Below are positions 35,318 to 41,783 of a stretch of 44,903 bases of DNA, piece after piece; the stretch's first letter is position 1, and every line of letters begins with the position of its first letter. The position numbers and the translations under genes were made by a program. The stretch spans positions 1 to 44,903 of the forward strand of contig JBAZOO010000032.1 in NCBI GenBank assembly GCA_041648735.1, given 5' to 3'. A model generated the notes under the pieces. That model saw only the letters and a program-made list of their open reading frames with translations, searched no databases and had not been told where the DNA came from. The stretch is from JBAZOO01 sp041648735 (GTDB lineage Bacteria > Verrucomicrobiota > Lentisphaeria > Oligosphaerales > CAITYL01).

Positions 35318-36694
35318 ATGGCTGAGGATCCTCCAGCGCTGTGGATTTGCGCCGCCTACGGCGCGGCGGTGGTCGTGCTGCTGGCCTTGTCGGCCGCCTT
35401 TTCCGCCGCCGAGACCGCCCTGTTCTCGCTGGCGCCGACCCAGGTCCGCCGGCTTTCCCGCCGGCCGGCCGGCCGGGCCGACCGGGCCGTGGTGGCGCTG
35501 CTCAAGGATCCCTCCGGGCTGTTGACCACCGTGCTGGTCGGCAACAACCTCGTGAACATCCTGCTGGCAAGTGTCGTGGCCGCTTTTTGCCGGCAGTTCC
35601 TGCGGGGGCATGGCATCCTCGCCGCCATTGCCGTCAGCTCGCTGCTGCTGATCCTGTTCGGGGAAGTCCTCCCGAAGACCGTGGCGGCGCAGGCGAGCCT
35701 GCCGCTGGCCCGGATGCTGGCCATTCCCCTGCACGGGCTGAGCCGGGCGTGCCGGCCCATCCGCTGGCTGCTGCACTCCCTCCTGAGCCTGGCCTGCCGC
35801 GCCACCGGCCGCCGGCAGCCGCCGGAGTGGGGGCTGATCTCGCGCGAGAAGATTGCCGCCATGCTCGCCCACGGCCACGAGGCGGGGGCCACCTCCGCCC
35901 ACGCCCGCGAACTGGCCGAGAATATCCTCCGCCTGCCCCTGGTCACCGCCCGCGAGCTGGCCGTCCCCCGCACCGAGGTCAAGGGCGCCCCCGACTCCCT
36001 GACGCTCGCCGAGGCCTTCGACCTCGCCTGCCGCTGCCGCCATTCGCGCCTGCCGGTCTACCATGGGAACCTGGACCAGATCTGGGGGTTCATCCAGTTG
36101 GCGGAACTCCCCCGCTGGCGGAACCAGCCCGAAGCCCGGCTCCGCCTGCGCACCTTCCGCCCCCGCCACCCCGGCGCCGCCGGCGGCGGCCAACCGGGCA
36201 GCCCCGTGCAGCCCGTGCTGGTGATCCCGGAGCAGGCCCGGGTCGAAACCCTGCTGGAGGAGCTGCGCCGCCGCGCCATCGGCATGGCCGTCATCGTTGA
36301 TGAATTCGGCGGCACCGCCGGCATCCTCACCGACCAGGACATCCGCGGCGAAATCCTCGGCAAGCTGGCGCCCGGCAACGCGCCGCTCCACCAGGTCGAG
36401 GGGGAACTGCTGCTGGCCGACGGCCAGGCCTCCCTCCGCGACTTGCGCCGCGAACTCAACCTGCGCCTGCCCGACACCGACGCCGACACCGTTGGCGGCC
36501 TGATCATGGCCAACCTGGGCCGCCTGCCGCGGGCGGGCGACGCCGTGGAGGTCGCCGGCCACCGGCTCACCGTGATCAAGATGGCGGGCCGCCGCGTCGG
36601 CGCGGCCCGCATCCAGTTCCTGGCCGGCACCGCCCCCTGGCGCCACCCCCACCCCCCCCAGCGCCCGGCCAGCACGGCGGGAGGTGCGCCCTGA
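35318..36694 (+). CDS. CNNM/CorC-type hemolysin family membrane protein
   Basis: A 458-residue protein. The DUF21/CNNM membrane domain (about 10-180) shows ALSAAFSAAETALFSLAPTQVRRL and TTVLVGNNLVNILLAS (in part). A CBS-pair region (about 215-350) has MAVIVDEFGGTAGILTDQDIRGEILG. The C-terminal CorC/HlyC domain (about 365-445) has GQASLRDLRRELNLRLPDTDADTVGG (in part). Family members move magnesium or cobalt, or sense nucleotides through CBS. First gene of a three-gene overlapping set with a second CNNM protein and an ArsR repressor, suggesting a metal-linked role. Confidence 0.85.
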   Translation: MAEDPPALWICAAYGAAVVVLLALSAAFSAAETALFSLAPTQVRRLSRRPAGRADRAVVALLKDPSGLLTTVLVGNNLVNILLASVVAAFCRQFLRGHGILAAIAVSSLLLILFGEVLPKTVAAQASLPLARMLAIPLHGLSRACRPIRWLLHSLLSLACRATGRRQPPEWGLISREKIAAMLAHGHEAGATSAHARELAENILRLPLVTARELAVPRTEVKGAPDSLTLAEAFDLACRCRHSRLPVYHGNLDQIWGFIQLAELPRWRNQPEARLRLRTFRPRHPGAAGGGQPGSPVQPVLVIPEQARVETLLEELRRRAIGMAVIVDEFGGTAGILTDQDIRGEILGKLAPGNAPLHQVEGELLLADGQASLRDLRRELNLRLPDTDADTVGGLIMANLGRLPRAGDAVEVAGHRLTVIKMAGRRVGAARIQFLAGTAPWRHPHPPQRPASTAGGAP

Positions 36695-37749
36695 ACCCCG
36701 CCGCCGCCTTCTTGCTGCTGGGCATCCTGATGCTCCTTTCCGCCTTCTTTTCGGGGGCGGAAGTCGCCATGTTCTCCGCCGACCGCCTCCTGCTGCGCAC
36801 CCTTGCCCGCCAGGGGCGCCGGGCCGCGCACCATGCCACCGCCTTGATCCGCCGCCCCGAATGGCTGCTGGGCATCGTCCTGGTGGGCAACAACCTGGTC
36901 AACACCAGCATCGCCACCCTCTCCGACAGCCTCGTCGCCCGGACCGTCCCGGCCGGCCTGGAAAGCCTCGCCAACGCCCTGGTCGCCACCCCGGCCATCC
37001 TCCTGCTCGGGGAGTTCCTGCCCAAGGCCCTGGCCCGTGCCCACGCCGATCGGCTGGCCCTGGCGGCCGCCCTGCCCCTGCGGCTGGCCGGCGGCCTCCT
37101 CTGGCCACTGGTCGCCGCCGTCTCCGCGCTGGGCCAGCGGCTGGCCAGCTTGGTCGCCAGCCGACGGCAAACCGCCGGGGCCGCCGCCCACGCCGAACCC
37201 CCTTCCATCCACGAGGAACTCAGCCTGCTCGCCGAAATGGCCACCGAACAGGGGACGCTGCCCCGCCACACCGGCCGCATGCTCCAGCGCTTCTTCGCCG
37301 TCGAAAAACGGCCCGTCGCCGAACTCCTCCACGGCGTCGCCCGCCCACCCCTGCTCCCCGCCACCGCCACCTTGGCCGACGTCGAACAGGCCGCCGCCGC
37401 CAGCGGCGCCACCCAATTCCCCGTCTGGGAAGGGGCGCCGGAGCGGATCATCGGCATGGTCACCCTCCCGGAACTGCTCTATGCCGCCGGCACCGCCGCC
37501 GCCCCCGGCCTGCCGATCCGGCCCTACGTGAACCGCGAGCTGCTGGAAATCGCCGCCCGCGAACCGTTCGGCAGCCTGCTCCAGCAACTCCATTACCGCA
37601 AGAACCCGGCCATCCTCCTCCGCGCCGCCGACGGCAGCGTGCGCGGCATCGTCAGCCTCCCCGACCTCTTCGACGCCATGCTGCAACAAGCCCTGCCCAC
37701 CCATCCCCCCCACCCCACCCCCACCGGCGGCGCCCCGGAAGAGCGATGA
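36691..37749 (+). CDS. Second CNNM/DUF21-type membrane protein, probable CTG start
   Basis: A protein of about 352 residues with the DUF21 domain at the N-terminus (LLSAFFSGAEVAMFSADRLLLRTL; VLVGNNLVNTSIATLSDSL, in part) and a shorter, diverged CBS-like region (about 215-340, IIGMVTLPELLY). The CorC/HlyC domain of its neighbour is missing. No ATG, GTG or TTG precedes the membrane helix in frame at a sensible place. CTG at 36691 overlaps the upstream TGA (CTGA, 36691-36694) and has GGGAGGTG at 36680-36686 in front, giving MNPAAAFLLLGILMLL. A TTG at 36712 would cut the helix. The other end overlaps the ArsR ATG by 4 bases. Confidence 0.78.
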   Translation: MNPAAAFLLLGILMLLSAFFSGAEVAMFSADRLLLRTLARQGRRAAHHATALIRRPEWLLGIVLVGNNLVNTSIATLSDSLVARTVPAGLESLANALVATPAILLLGEFLPKALARAHADRLALAAALPLRLAGGLLWPLVAAVSALGQRLASLVASRRQTAGAAAHAEPPSIHEELSLLAEMATEQGTLPRHTGRMLQRFFAVEKRPVAELLHGVARPPLLPATATLADVEQAAAASGATQFPVWEGAPERIIGMVTLPELLYAAGTAAAPGLPIRPYVNRELLEIAAREPFGSLLQQLHYRKNPAILLRAADGSVRGIVSLPDLFDAMLQQALPTHPPHPTPTGGAPEER

Positions 37750-38105
37750 CCCCCCTCCCCGACCACGCCCGCTACGAAAACCGCGCCCGCCTGCTCAAGG
37801 CCATGGCCCACCCGACGCGCCTCTTCATCCTCGACCAGCTCGCCGGCGGCGAACGCTGCGTCTGCGAACTCACCGCCCGGATCGGCGCCGACATCTCCAC
37901 CGTCTCCAAGCACCTCGCCCTCCTCCGCCGCGCCGGCCTGGTCGCCAGCCGCAAGGATGGGCTCCAAGTCTTCTACCGCCTCCGCGCCACCTGCCTCAGC
38001 CCCTTCTTCGACTGCCTCGAAACCATGCGCCAGGACGGCGCCCCCTGCTGCCCCGGGATACGGCCGCGCCGGCCCGGCCGGCAATTCCCCGGCGCCGCGG
38101 GTTGA
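37746..38105 (+). CDS. ArsR/SmtB-family metal-responsive repressor
   Basis: A 119-residue winged-helix regulator. HPTRLFILDQLAGGERCVCEL leads to the recognition helix (STVSKHLALLRRAGLV) and the wing (SRKDGLQVFYRL). The CVCEL motif is the alpha-3 metal site of ArsR/CadC-type sensors, and a second Cys pair (APCCPG) lies near the C-terminus. Such repressors release DNA on binding As, Cd, Zn or similar. It overlaps the CNNM gene by ATGA. Being last in the operon, it may regulate its own upstream transporter genes. Confidence 0.85.
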   Translation: MTPLPDHARYENRARLLKAMAHPTRLFILDQLAGGERCVCELTARIGADISTVSKHLALLRRAGLVASRKDGLQVFYRLRATCLSPFFDCLETMRQDGAPCCPGIRPRRPGRQFPGAAG

Positions 38106-38129
38106 AGCCGGGAGGAGCGGAGTTACATT
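38102..38129 (+). promoter_or_regulatory. Promoter of tRNA-Pro
   Basis: TTGAAG (38102-38107), a 16-base spacer and TACATT (38124-38129). The -35 overlaps the ArsR stop codon. Transcription would begin about 17 bases before the mature tRNA. Confidence 0.5.
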
Positions 38130-38152
38130 AGCCGCCCATTGCTTTTCCAAGT

Positions 38153-38230
38153 CGGGACGTAGCGCAGCCTGGTTAGCGCGTTTGTCTGGGGGACAAAAGG
38201 TCGCGGGTTCGAATCCCGCCGTCCCGACCA
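38153..38230 (+). tRNA. tRNA-Pro (anticodon GGG)
   Basis: A complete cloverleaf. The acceptor CGGGACG pairs with CGTCCCG, the D-stem is GCGC/GCGC, and the anticodon stem TTTGT/ACAAA encloses CTGGGGG with anticodon GGG at 38188-38190. The T-arm is GCGGG-TTCGAAT-CCCGC. The discriminator is A, with an encoded CCA at 38228-38230. Its last 8 bases begin the left copy of the 84-bp direct repeat. Confidence 0.95.
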
Positions 38231-38304
38231 TCCTCCCCCCCCCATCCCCGCCACCGCTTCGGCCGGGATGATTTTTGGCGCTGCCGCGGCTTGCGTGGGG
38301 GACA
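38221..38304 (+). repeat. 84-bp direct repeat, left copy (tRNA side)
   Basis: 79 of 84 positions match 41431-41514 without gaps, and the last 51 bases (38254-38304) are identical. The match begins in the tRNA-Pro 3' end (CCCGACCA) and runs into the downstream spacer. It bounds a 3.2-kb segment with the restriction-modification operon, as integration would produce, but no integrase gene is present. Confidence 0.8.
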
Positions 38305-38329
38305 CCGGGTGTGAACTTGGCTGCGGCCA

Positions 38330-38357
38330 TTGACGCCGGGTCTATCTTGGCTATATT
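38330..38357 (+). promoter_or_regulatory. Promoter and possible operator of the restriction-modification operon
   Basis: TTGACG (38330-38335), a 16-base spacer and TATATT (38352-38357). An inverted repeat CTTG-N9-CAAG (38346-38362) spans the -10 and could be the site for the ribbon-helix-helix protein encoded first in the operon. Confidence 0.6.
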
Positions 38358-38384
38358 TCAAGCCGTGATACCCAGGAGGTCGAC

Positions 38385-38582
38385 ATGCCCCCCAAGAAAC
38401 CGCGAACGGACTCGGAACCGAGGGCTCGGCTGATCCACATCCGGCTGAAGCCCGAGACGCACAAACGCCTGCGGATCAGGGCGGCGGAAGAGGATGTCAG
38501 CATTCAGGACTGGGTGGCGGCACTGATTGAGACCGGTCTGAGCGCCCCGAACCCCACCGGGTCGGCAAGAGCGGGAAGATGA
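38385..38582 (+). CDS. Small ribbon-helix-helix (Arc/CopG-like) protein
   Basis: A 65-residue protein. A basic N-terminal arm (MPPKKPRTDSEPRAR) precedes a strand (LIHIRLKP) and two helices (THKRLRIRAAEEDVSI, QDWVAALIETGL). This is the Arc/MetJ-type DNA-binding arrangement. AGGAGG at 38374-38379 is an excellent ribosome site. Its TGA overlaps the methyltransferase ATG. It may repress the operon; alternatively it is an antitoxin-like remnant. Ordinary controller proteins of restriction systems are helix-turn-helix, so this would be a departure. Confidence 0.7.
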   Translation: MPPKKPRTDSEPRARLIHIRLKPETHKRLRIRAAEEDVSIQDWVAALIETGLSAPNPTGSARAGR

Positions 38583-39706
38583 GAATAACTTGTCGGGCGA
38601 CCCAGAACGGTGCCGACAAGACAAGATATGATACTACGATGACCAGAACTGGTACTGCTATACAGCTTCCGCTCTTCTCCGGGTGGCAAGGCCACACGCG
38701 CGAGCCCGTCGCTGGCGATGTGTACGCGCGGGACGCCGTCTGCATCCACTTCGACCGGGCAGAAAACCTGTACGCGCAGTGGCCCAGCCCCACGTGCATA
38801 GTCTCCGACGGACCGTACGGCGTGAGCGGCTTCCCCGGAGACGAACACCAGCCGCACTCCCTCGGCGAATGGTACGAACCGCATATCAGGGCATGGAGCC
38901 AGTTCGCAACGCCGGAGACTACCCTTTGGTTCTGGTGTACGGAGGTCGGCTGGGCCACTGTGCATCCGACTCTGGTTTCCAACGGCTGGGAGTACCGGTG
39001 CTGTAACATATGGGACAAGGGGCTCAGTCACGTCGCTGGGAACGCCAATACCCAGACACTGAGGATGTTCCCGGTTGTAACGGAAGTCTGTGTGCACTAC
39101 GTGAAGGCCGCGACGTTCAGCTCCAGCGGCCGAGTCCTCAGCATGCAGGAGTGGCTTCGACATGAATGGCGGCGCACTGGGCTACCGTTCAGACTTGCGA
39201 ACGAGGCCTGTGGAGTCCGAAATGCCGCTACGCGGAAGTACCTTACAGGCGACCACTTGTGGTACTATCCCCCTCCTGACGCCTTTGGGAAACTGGCAGA
39301 CTTCGCCAACAAGCACGGCGACCCCGGGGGCAAGCCTTTTTTCAGCATTGATGGTGAATCACCGATCTCTGTCCACCAGTGGGCCAAGATGCGAGCCAAG
39401 TTCGCATGCGAAGTCGGAATCACCAATGTTTGGCGCGAGCCGCAGGTCAATGGATCAGAACGAATCCAAGGCAACCGGAATGGAATGAAGTACAAGTTCA
39501 GTAGTCTTCACGGAAGCCAGAAGCCCCTTAAGTTCATCGAACGCACCATTCGAGCATCAACTGACACGGGGGATGTCGTTTGGGAACCTTTCGGCGGCCT
39601 TTGTCCTGGTGCCGTGGTCTCACATGACCTTGGACGGGAGTATCGCGGTGCTGAGATTATCCCAGAATTCTACAAAGCAGCAGTTGAAAGGCTTGCCACA
39701 TCATGA
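38579..39706 (+). CDS. Beta-class DNA methyltransferase of a type II restriction-modification system
   Basis: A 375-residue protein. The catalytic motif IV is SDGPYG (residues 76-81, a DPPY variant). The target-recognition region follows (about 100-310), then motif X (HGSQKPLKFIERTI) and the S-adenosylmethionine motif I (VVWEPFGGLCPG) near residue 345. The order IV ... X, I defines the beta class, which methylates exocyclic N4 of cytosine or N6 of adenine. The specificity cannot be read. Start 38579 overlaps the upstream stop by ATGA; an ATG at 38639 would remove 20 poorly conserved-looking residues. Codon use is less GC-biased than in the neighbouring genes, suggesting transfer. Confidence 0.82.
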   Translation: MRITCRATQNGADKTRYDTTMTRTGTAIQLPLFSGWQGHTREPVAGDVYARDAVCIHFDRAENLYAQWPSPTCIVSDGPYGVSGFPGDEHQPHSLGEWYEPHIRAWSQFATPETTLWFWCTEVGWATVHPTLVSNGWEYRCCNIWDKGLSHVAGNANTQTLRMFPVVTEVCVHYVKAATFSSSGRVLSMQEWLRHEWRRTGLPFRLANEACGVRNAATRKYLTGDHLWYYPPPDAFGKLADFANKHGDPGGKPFFSIDGESPISVHQWAKMRAKFACEVGITNVWREPQVNGSERIQGNRNGMKYKFSSLHGSQKPLKFIERTIRASTDTGDVVWEPFGGLCPGAVVSHDLGREYRGAEIIPEFYKAAVERLATS

Positions 39707-40623
39707 CGAACAAGAATACGCCCATGGCGCCTGCCAAGTCATTGCCAGGACCGGACGATGAACACTACCAGCTCTATCGGGATGTGCGCGAGGCGATCTC
39801 CTCCTTGCCAGTGTATTTCCGAACTGAGACGCACATTTCCGGTATCATGGCGACCGATCTTCATACACTCAATACAGTGCTGGGTGCCACGATTGAGGAG
39901 CAGGTTGTTCGTACCCTCAACCTGATCCGGAACACGTGGGATTCGGACGAGAAGTACGCTCTGTACTCTTTTGTGAGGCAGGCCCAGACGTTCCCCGACG
40001 TGCTTCTCCGAAAGACCTCCACAGATGAAGTCCTCCTGGGAATTGAACTCAAGGGGTGGTATCTGTTGGCGAAAGAAGCGGAGCCAAGTCTACGATTTCA
40101 AGCCACCGCAGCCGCATGCGCGAAGCACGATCTGATCGTCGTCGTGCCCTGGGTCTTGGGCAACGTCATCAGTGGCTCGCCAATCCTCTTTGAGCCGTTC
40201 GTCGAATCAGCCAGATATGCCGCCGAATACAGAAACTATCACTGGCAATCTGTACGCAGGACCAGTCTGGATACTGGCATTGAAGTTCCGACGGGGGTCT
40301 GTCCATATCCGGCAAAGGCCGACCAGATTCTGGACAAGCCGCACTCCGACGGAGGGGGGAACTTCGGCCGTCTGGCTCGCACCGGCATGATGAACTCGTA
40401 TATGAGCAAGCTCAATGAGGTGCAGCTTTGCGGCATCAAGACGACATACTGGCGCGAGTTTCTCAAGGCGTTCCAAGAGAGCACAACCGACGAGAAGGCC
40501 CGGGTGGCTCTTGAGCGTTTGAGAGCCCGTGTCCAGGAATCAACCGATATTCCGTCTCCGAAGGCCCAAGCGGCACTCGCTATCGTCGCGGAACTCGAGC
40601 GCCTCCTCGACATCACGCCATGA
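39703..40623 (+). CDS. Probable type II restriction endonuclease, PD-(D/E)XK type
   Basis: A 306-residue protein without a family name I can give. It has the nuclease core signature FPDV (Asp99), 15 residues, then GIELKGW (Glu115, Lys117), with a possible upstream Glu in IEEQ (65-68). A VVVPWVL strand follows. It is translationally coupled to the methyltransferase (ATGA at 39703-39706) and shares its lower GC bias. The pairing with a methyltransferase and the nuclease motif make a cognate endonuclease the simplest reading. The cleavage site is unknown. Confidence 0.72.
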   Translation: MTNKNTPMAPAKSLPGPDDEHYQLYRDVREAISSLPVYFRTETHISGIMATDLHTLNTVLGATIEEQVVRTLNLIRNTWDSDEKYALYSFVRQAQTFPDVLLRKTSTDEVLLGIELKGWYLLAKEAEPSLRFQATAAACAKHDLIVVVPWVLGNVISGSPILFEPFVESARYAAEYRNYHWQSVRRTSLDTGIEVPTGVCPYPAKADQILDKPHSDGGGNFGRLARTGMMNSYMSKLNEVQLCGIKTTYWREFLKAFQESTTDEKARVALERLRARVQESTDIPSPKAQAALAIVAELERLLDITP

Positions 40624-40707
40624 TACTCAACCATTGGCAGATGTAGGTGTCGTCTGACGAAGCTCGGTCATGGACCGGGAGGAAAGAACGAACCGCCAAG
40701 GAACACC

Positions 40708-41289
40708 ATGACGACGACACGACGAGCGAAGCCCGCCAGACCGGCGGCAAAGGCGATCCAGTTCAAGGTCCAGTTGCGCTATATCCGGCCGCCGATCTGG
40801 CGGCGGGTGGTTCTGCCCGACAATGCGACCCTCGGCGATTTGCACCAAGTCATCCAGGCGGCAATGGGCTGGCGTGATTGCCACATGCACAGCTTCCGCA
40901 TCAGCGGCGCTTACTACACCGGCAGGGATGCCGCTGAGATGGAAGAGATGGACATGGAGAACGAGGAGCGCGTGCCGCTGGCCGAGGTCGTGTCGCGCGC
41001 GAAGCAGAAGTTCATTTACGAATACGACTTCGGCGACAGTTGGGAACACGAGATCGTCGTCGAGAAATCCCTGCCACTCGATCCCGCCGCGAAGTACCCC
41101 GTTTGCCTGGGTGGCGCGCGCGCCTGTCCTCCGGAAGACTGCGGCAGTTTCCCTGGTTACATCGGCATCGTGGAGGCCTTGACCGCGAAGAGACCGACGC
41201 GGGATCAGAAAGAACTCCTCGAATGGGTCGGCGAGGACTACGACCCCGAACGCTTCGATCTCGACGCGGTCAACCGCCGCCTGGGTTAA
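40708..41289 (+). CDS. pRiA4b ORF-3-like protein
   Basis: A 193-residue protein of the plasmid pRiA4b ORF-3 family. It opens with a basic tail, then FKVQLRYIRPPIWRRVVLPDNATLGDLHQVIQAAMGW (in part). HMHSFRI, FIYEYDFGDSWEHEI and PPEDCGSFPGY are the family landmarks. Molecular function unknown; members are common on plasmids and islands. AAGGAA at 40698-40703 supports the ATG. Codon use is GC-rich like the chromosome, unlike the restriction genes before it, so the islet may be composite. It lies inside the direct repeats. Confidence 0.85.
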   Translation: MTTTRRAKPARPAAKAIQFKVQLRYIRPPIWRRVVLPDNATLGDLHQVIQAAMGWRDCHMHSFRISGAYYTGRDAAEMEEMDMENEERVPLAEVVSRAKQKFIYEYDFGDSWEHEIVVEKSLPLDPAAKYPVCLGGARACPPEDCGSFPGYIGIVEALTAKRPTRDQKELLEWVGEDYDPERFDLDAVNRRLG

Positions 41290-41430
41290 CAAAGCCGCCG
41301 CTGCGAGGTCGATGCGTCACGCCGACCGCCTGACGAGGCGGTCGACTTCCAGGAAGACCGGCTCGACGGGGCCGAGGAACGGGCTGGCGAACGGCGCGAT
41401 GGCGAGGGCGGGTTGGAAGTCCGTGGCGGT

Positions 41431-41514
41431 GCCCCGACCATCCTTCCCCCGCCAGCCCCGCCCCCGCTTCGGCCGGGATGATTTTTGGCGCTGCCGCGGC
41501 TTGCGTGGGGGACA
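41431..41514 (+). repeat. 84-bp direct repeat, right copy
   Basis: It pairs with 38221-38304; mismatches occur at only five positions, all in the first 33 bases. It contains the last 8 bases of tRNA-Pro (CCCGACCA) but no more of the tRNA. Confidence 0.8.
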
Positions 41515-41621
41515 GTGCGGCGAGCATCGCCGCCTTCCCATTCCGGCGGAGCCGGTTCCTGGGGCGTTGTCCGGGAGCGCGCTTCCAGCGCGGAACCCAA
41601 GGCGGCGATCCTCGCCGCACT
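41514..41621. repeat. Large inverted repeat next to the right direct repeat
   Basis: The arms 41514-41536 and 41599-41621 are complementary at 22 of 23 positions (starting AGTGCGGCGAG). The 62 bases between hold smaller hairpins, such as CCGGC-GGA-GCCGG. It could be a miniature mobile element, a REP-like structure or a recombination target. Confidence 0.55.
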
Positions 41622-41748
41622 CCAAGGCGCGCCGACGGCGCGCGAAAGGGGCGAAGGGAACAGCCAAGGTGAATTCATTCCCCGCGTTCTTTTCGGGCGG
41701 GAGGTTTTAAACTTCCCCCCAATTCCTTTAAAAAACCCGGACGCTTGC

Positions 41749-41754
41749 TATATT
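41749..41754 (+). promoter_or_regulatory. -10 box of the Fic gene
   Basis: TATATT, with TTTAAA 16 bases upstream (41727-41732) as a weak -35. The predicted start near 41761 puts a hairpin at the very 5' end of the mRNA. Confidence 0.45.
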
Positions 41755-41760
41755 TGCTTA

Positions 41761-41779
41761 CAAAGCTGCCGAGGCTTTG
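41761..41779 (+). promoter_or_regulatory. Hairpin overlapping the Fic ribosome site
   Basis: CAAAGC (41761-41766) and GCTTTG (41774-41779) form a 6-bp stem. GAGG (41771-41774), the only ribosome-site candidate, lies in the loop and stem foot, 9 bases before the ATG. It could moderate translation of a potentially harmful enzyme. Confidence 0.35.
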
Positions 41780-41783
41780 AACA

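Larger units (their letters stand above)
41290..41783. other. Non-coding stretch at the right end of the islet
   Basis: No gene is supported in these 494 bases. They carry the right direct repeat (41431-41514), a large inverted repeat (41514-41621), an AT-rich run (about 41705-41760) and the promoter of the Fic gene. Confidence 0.6.
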
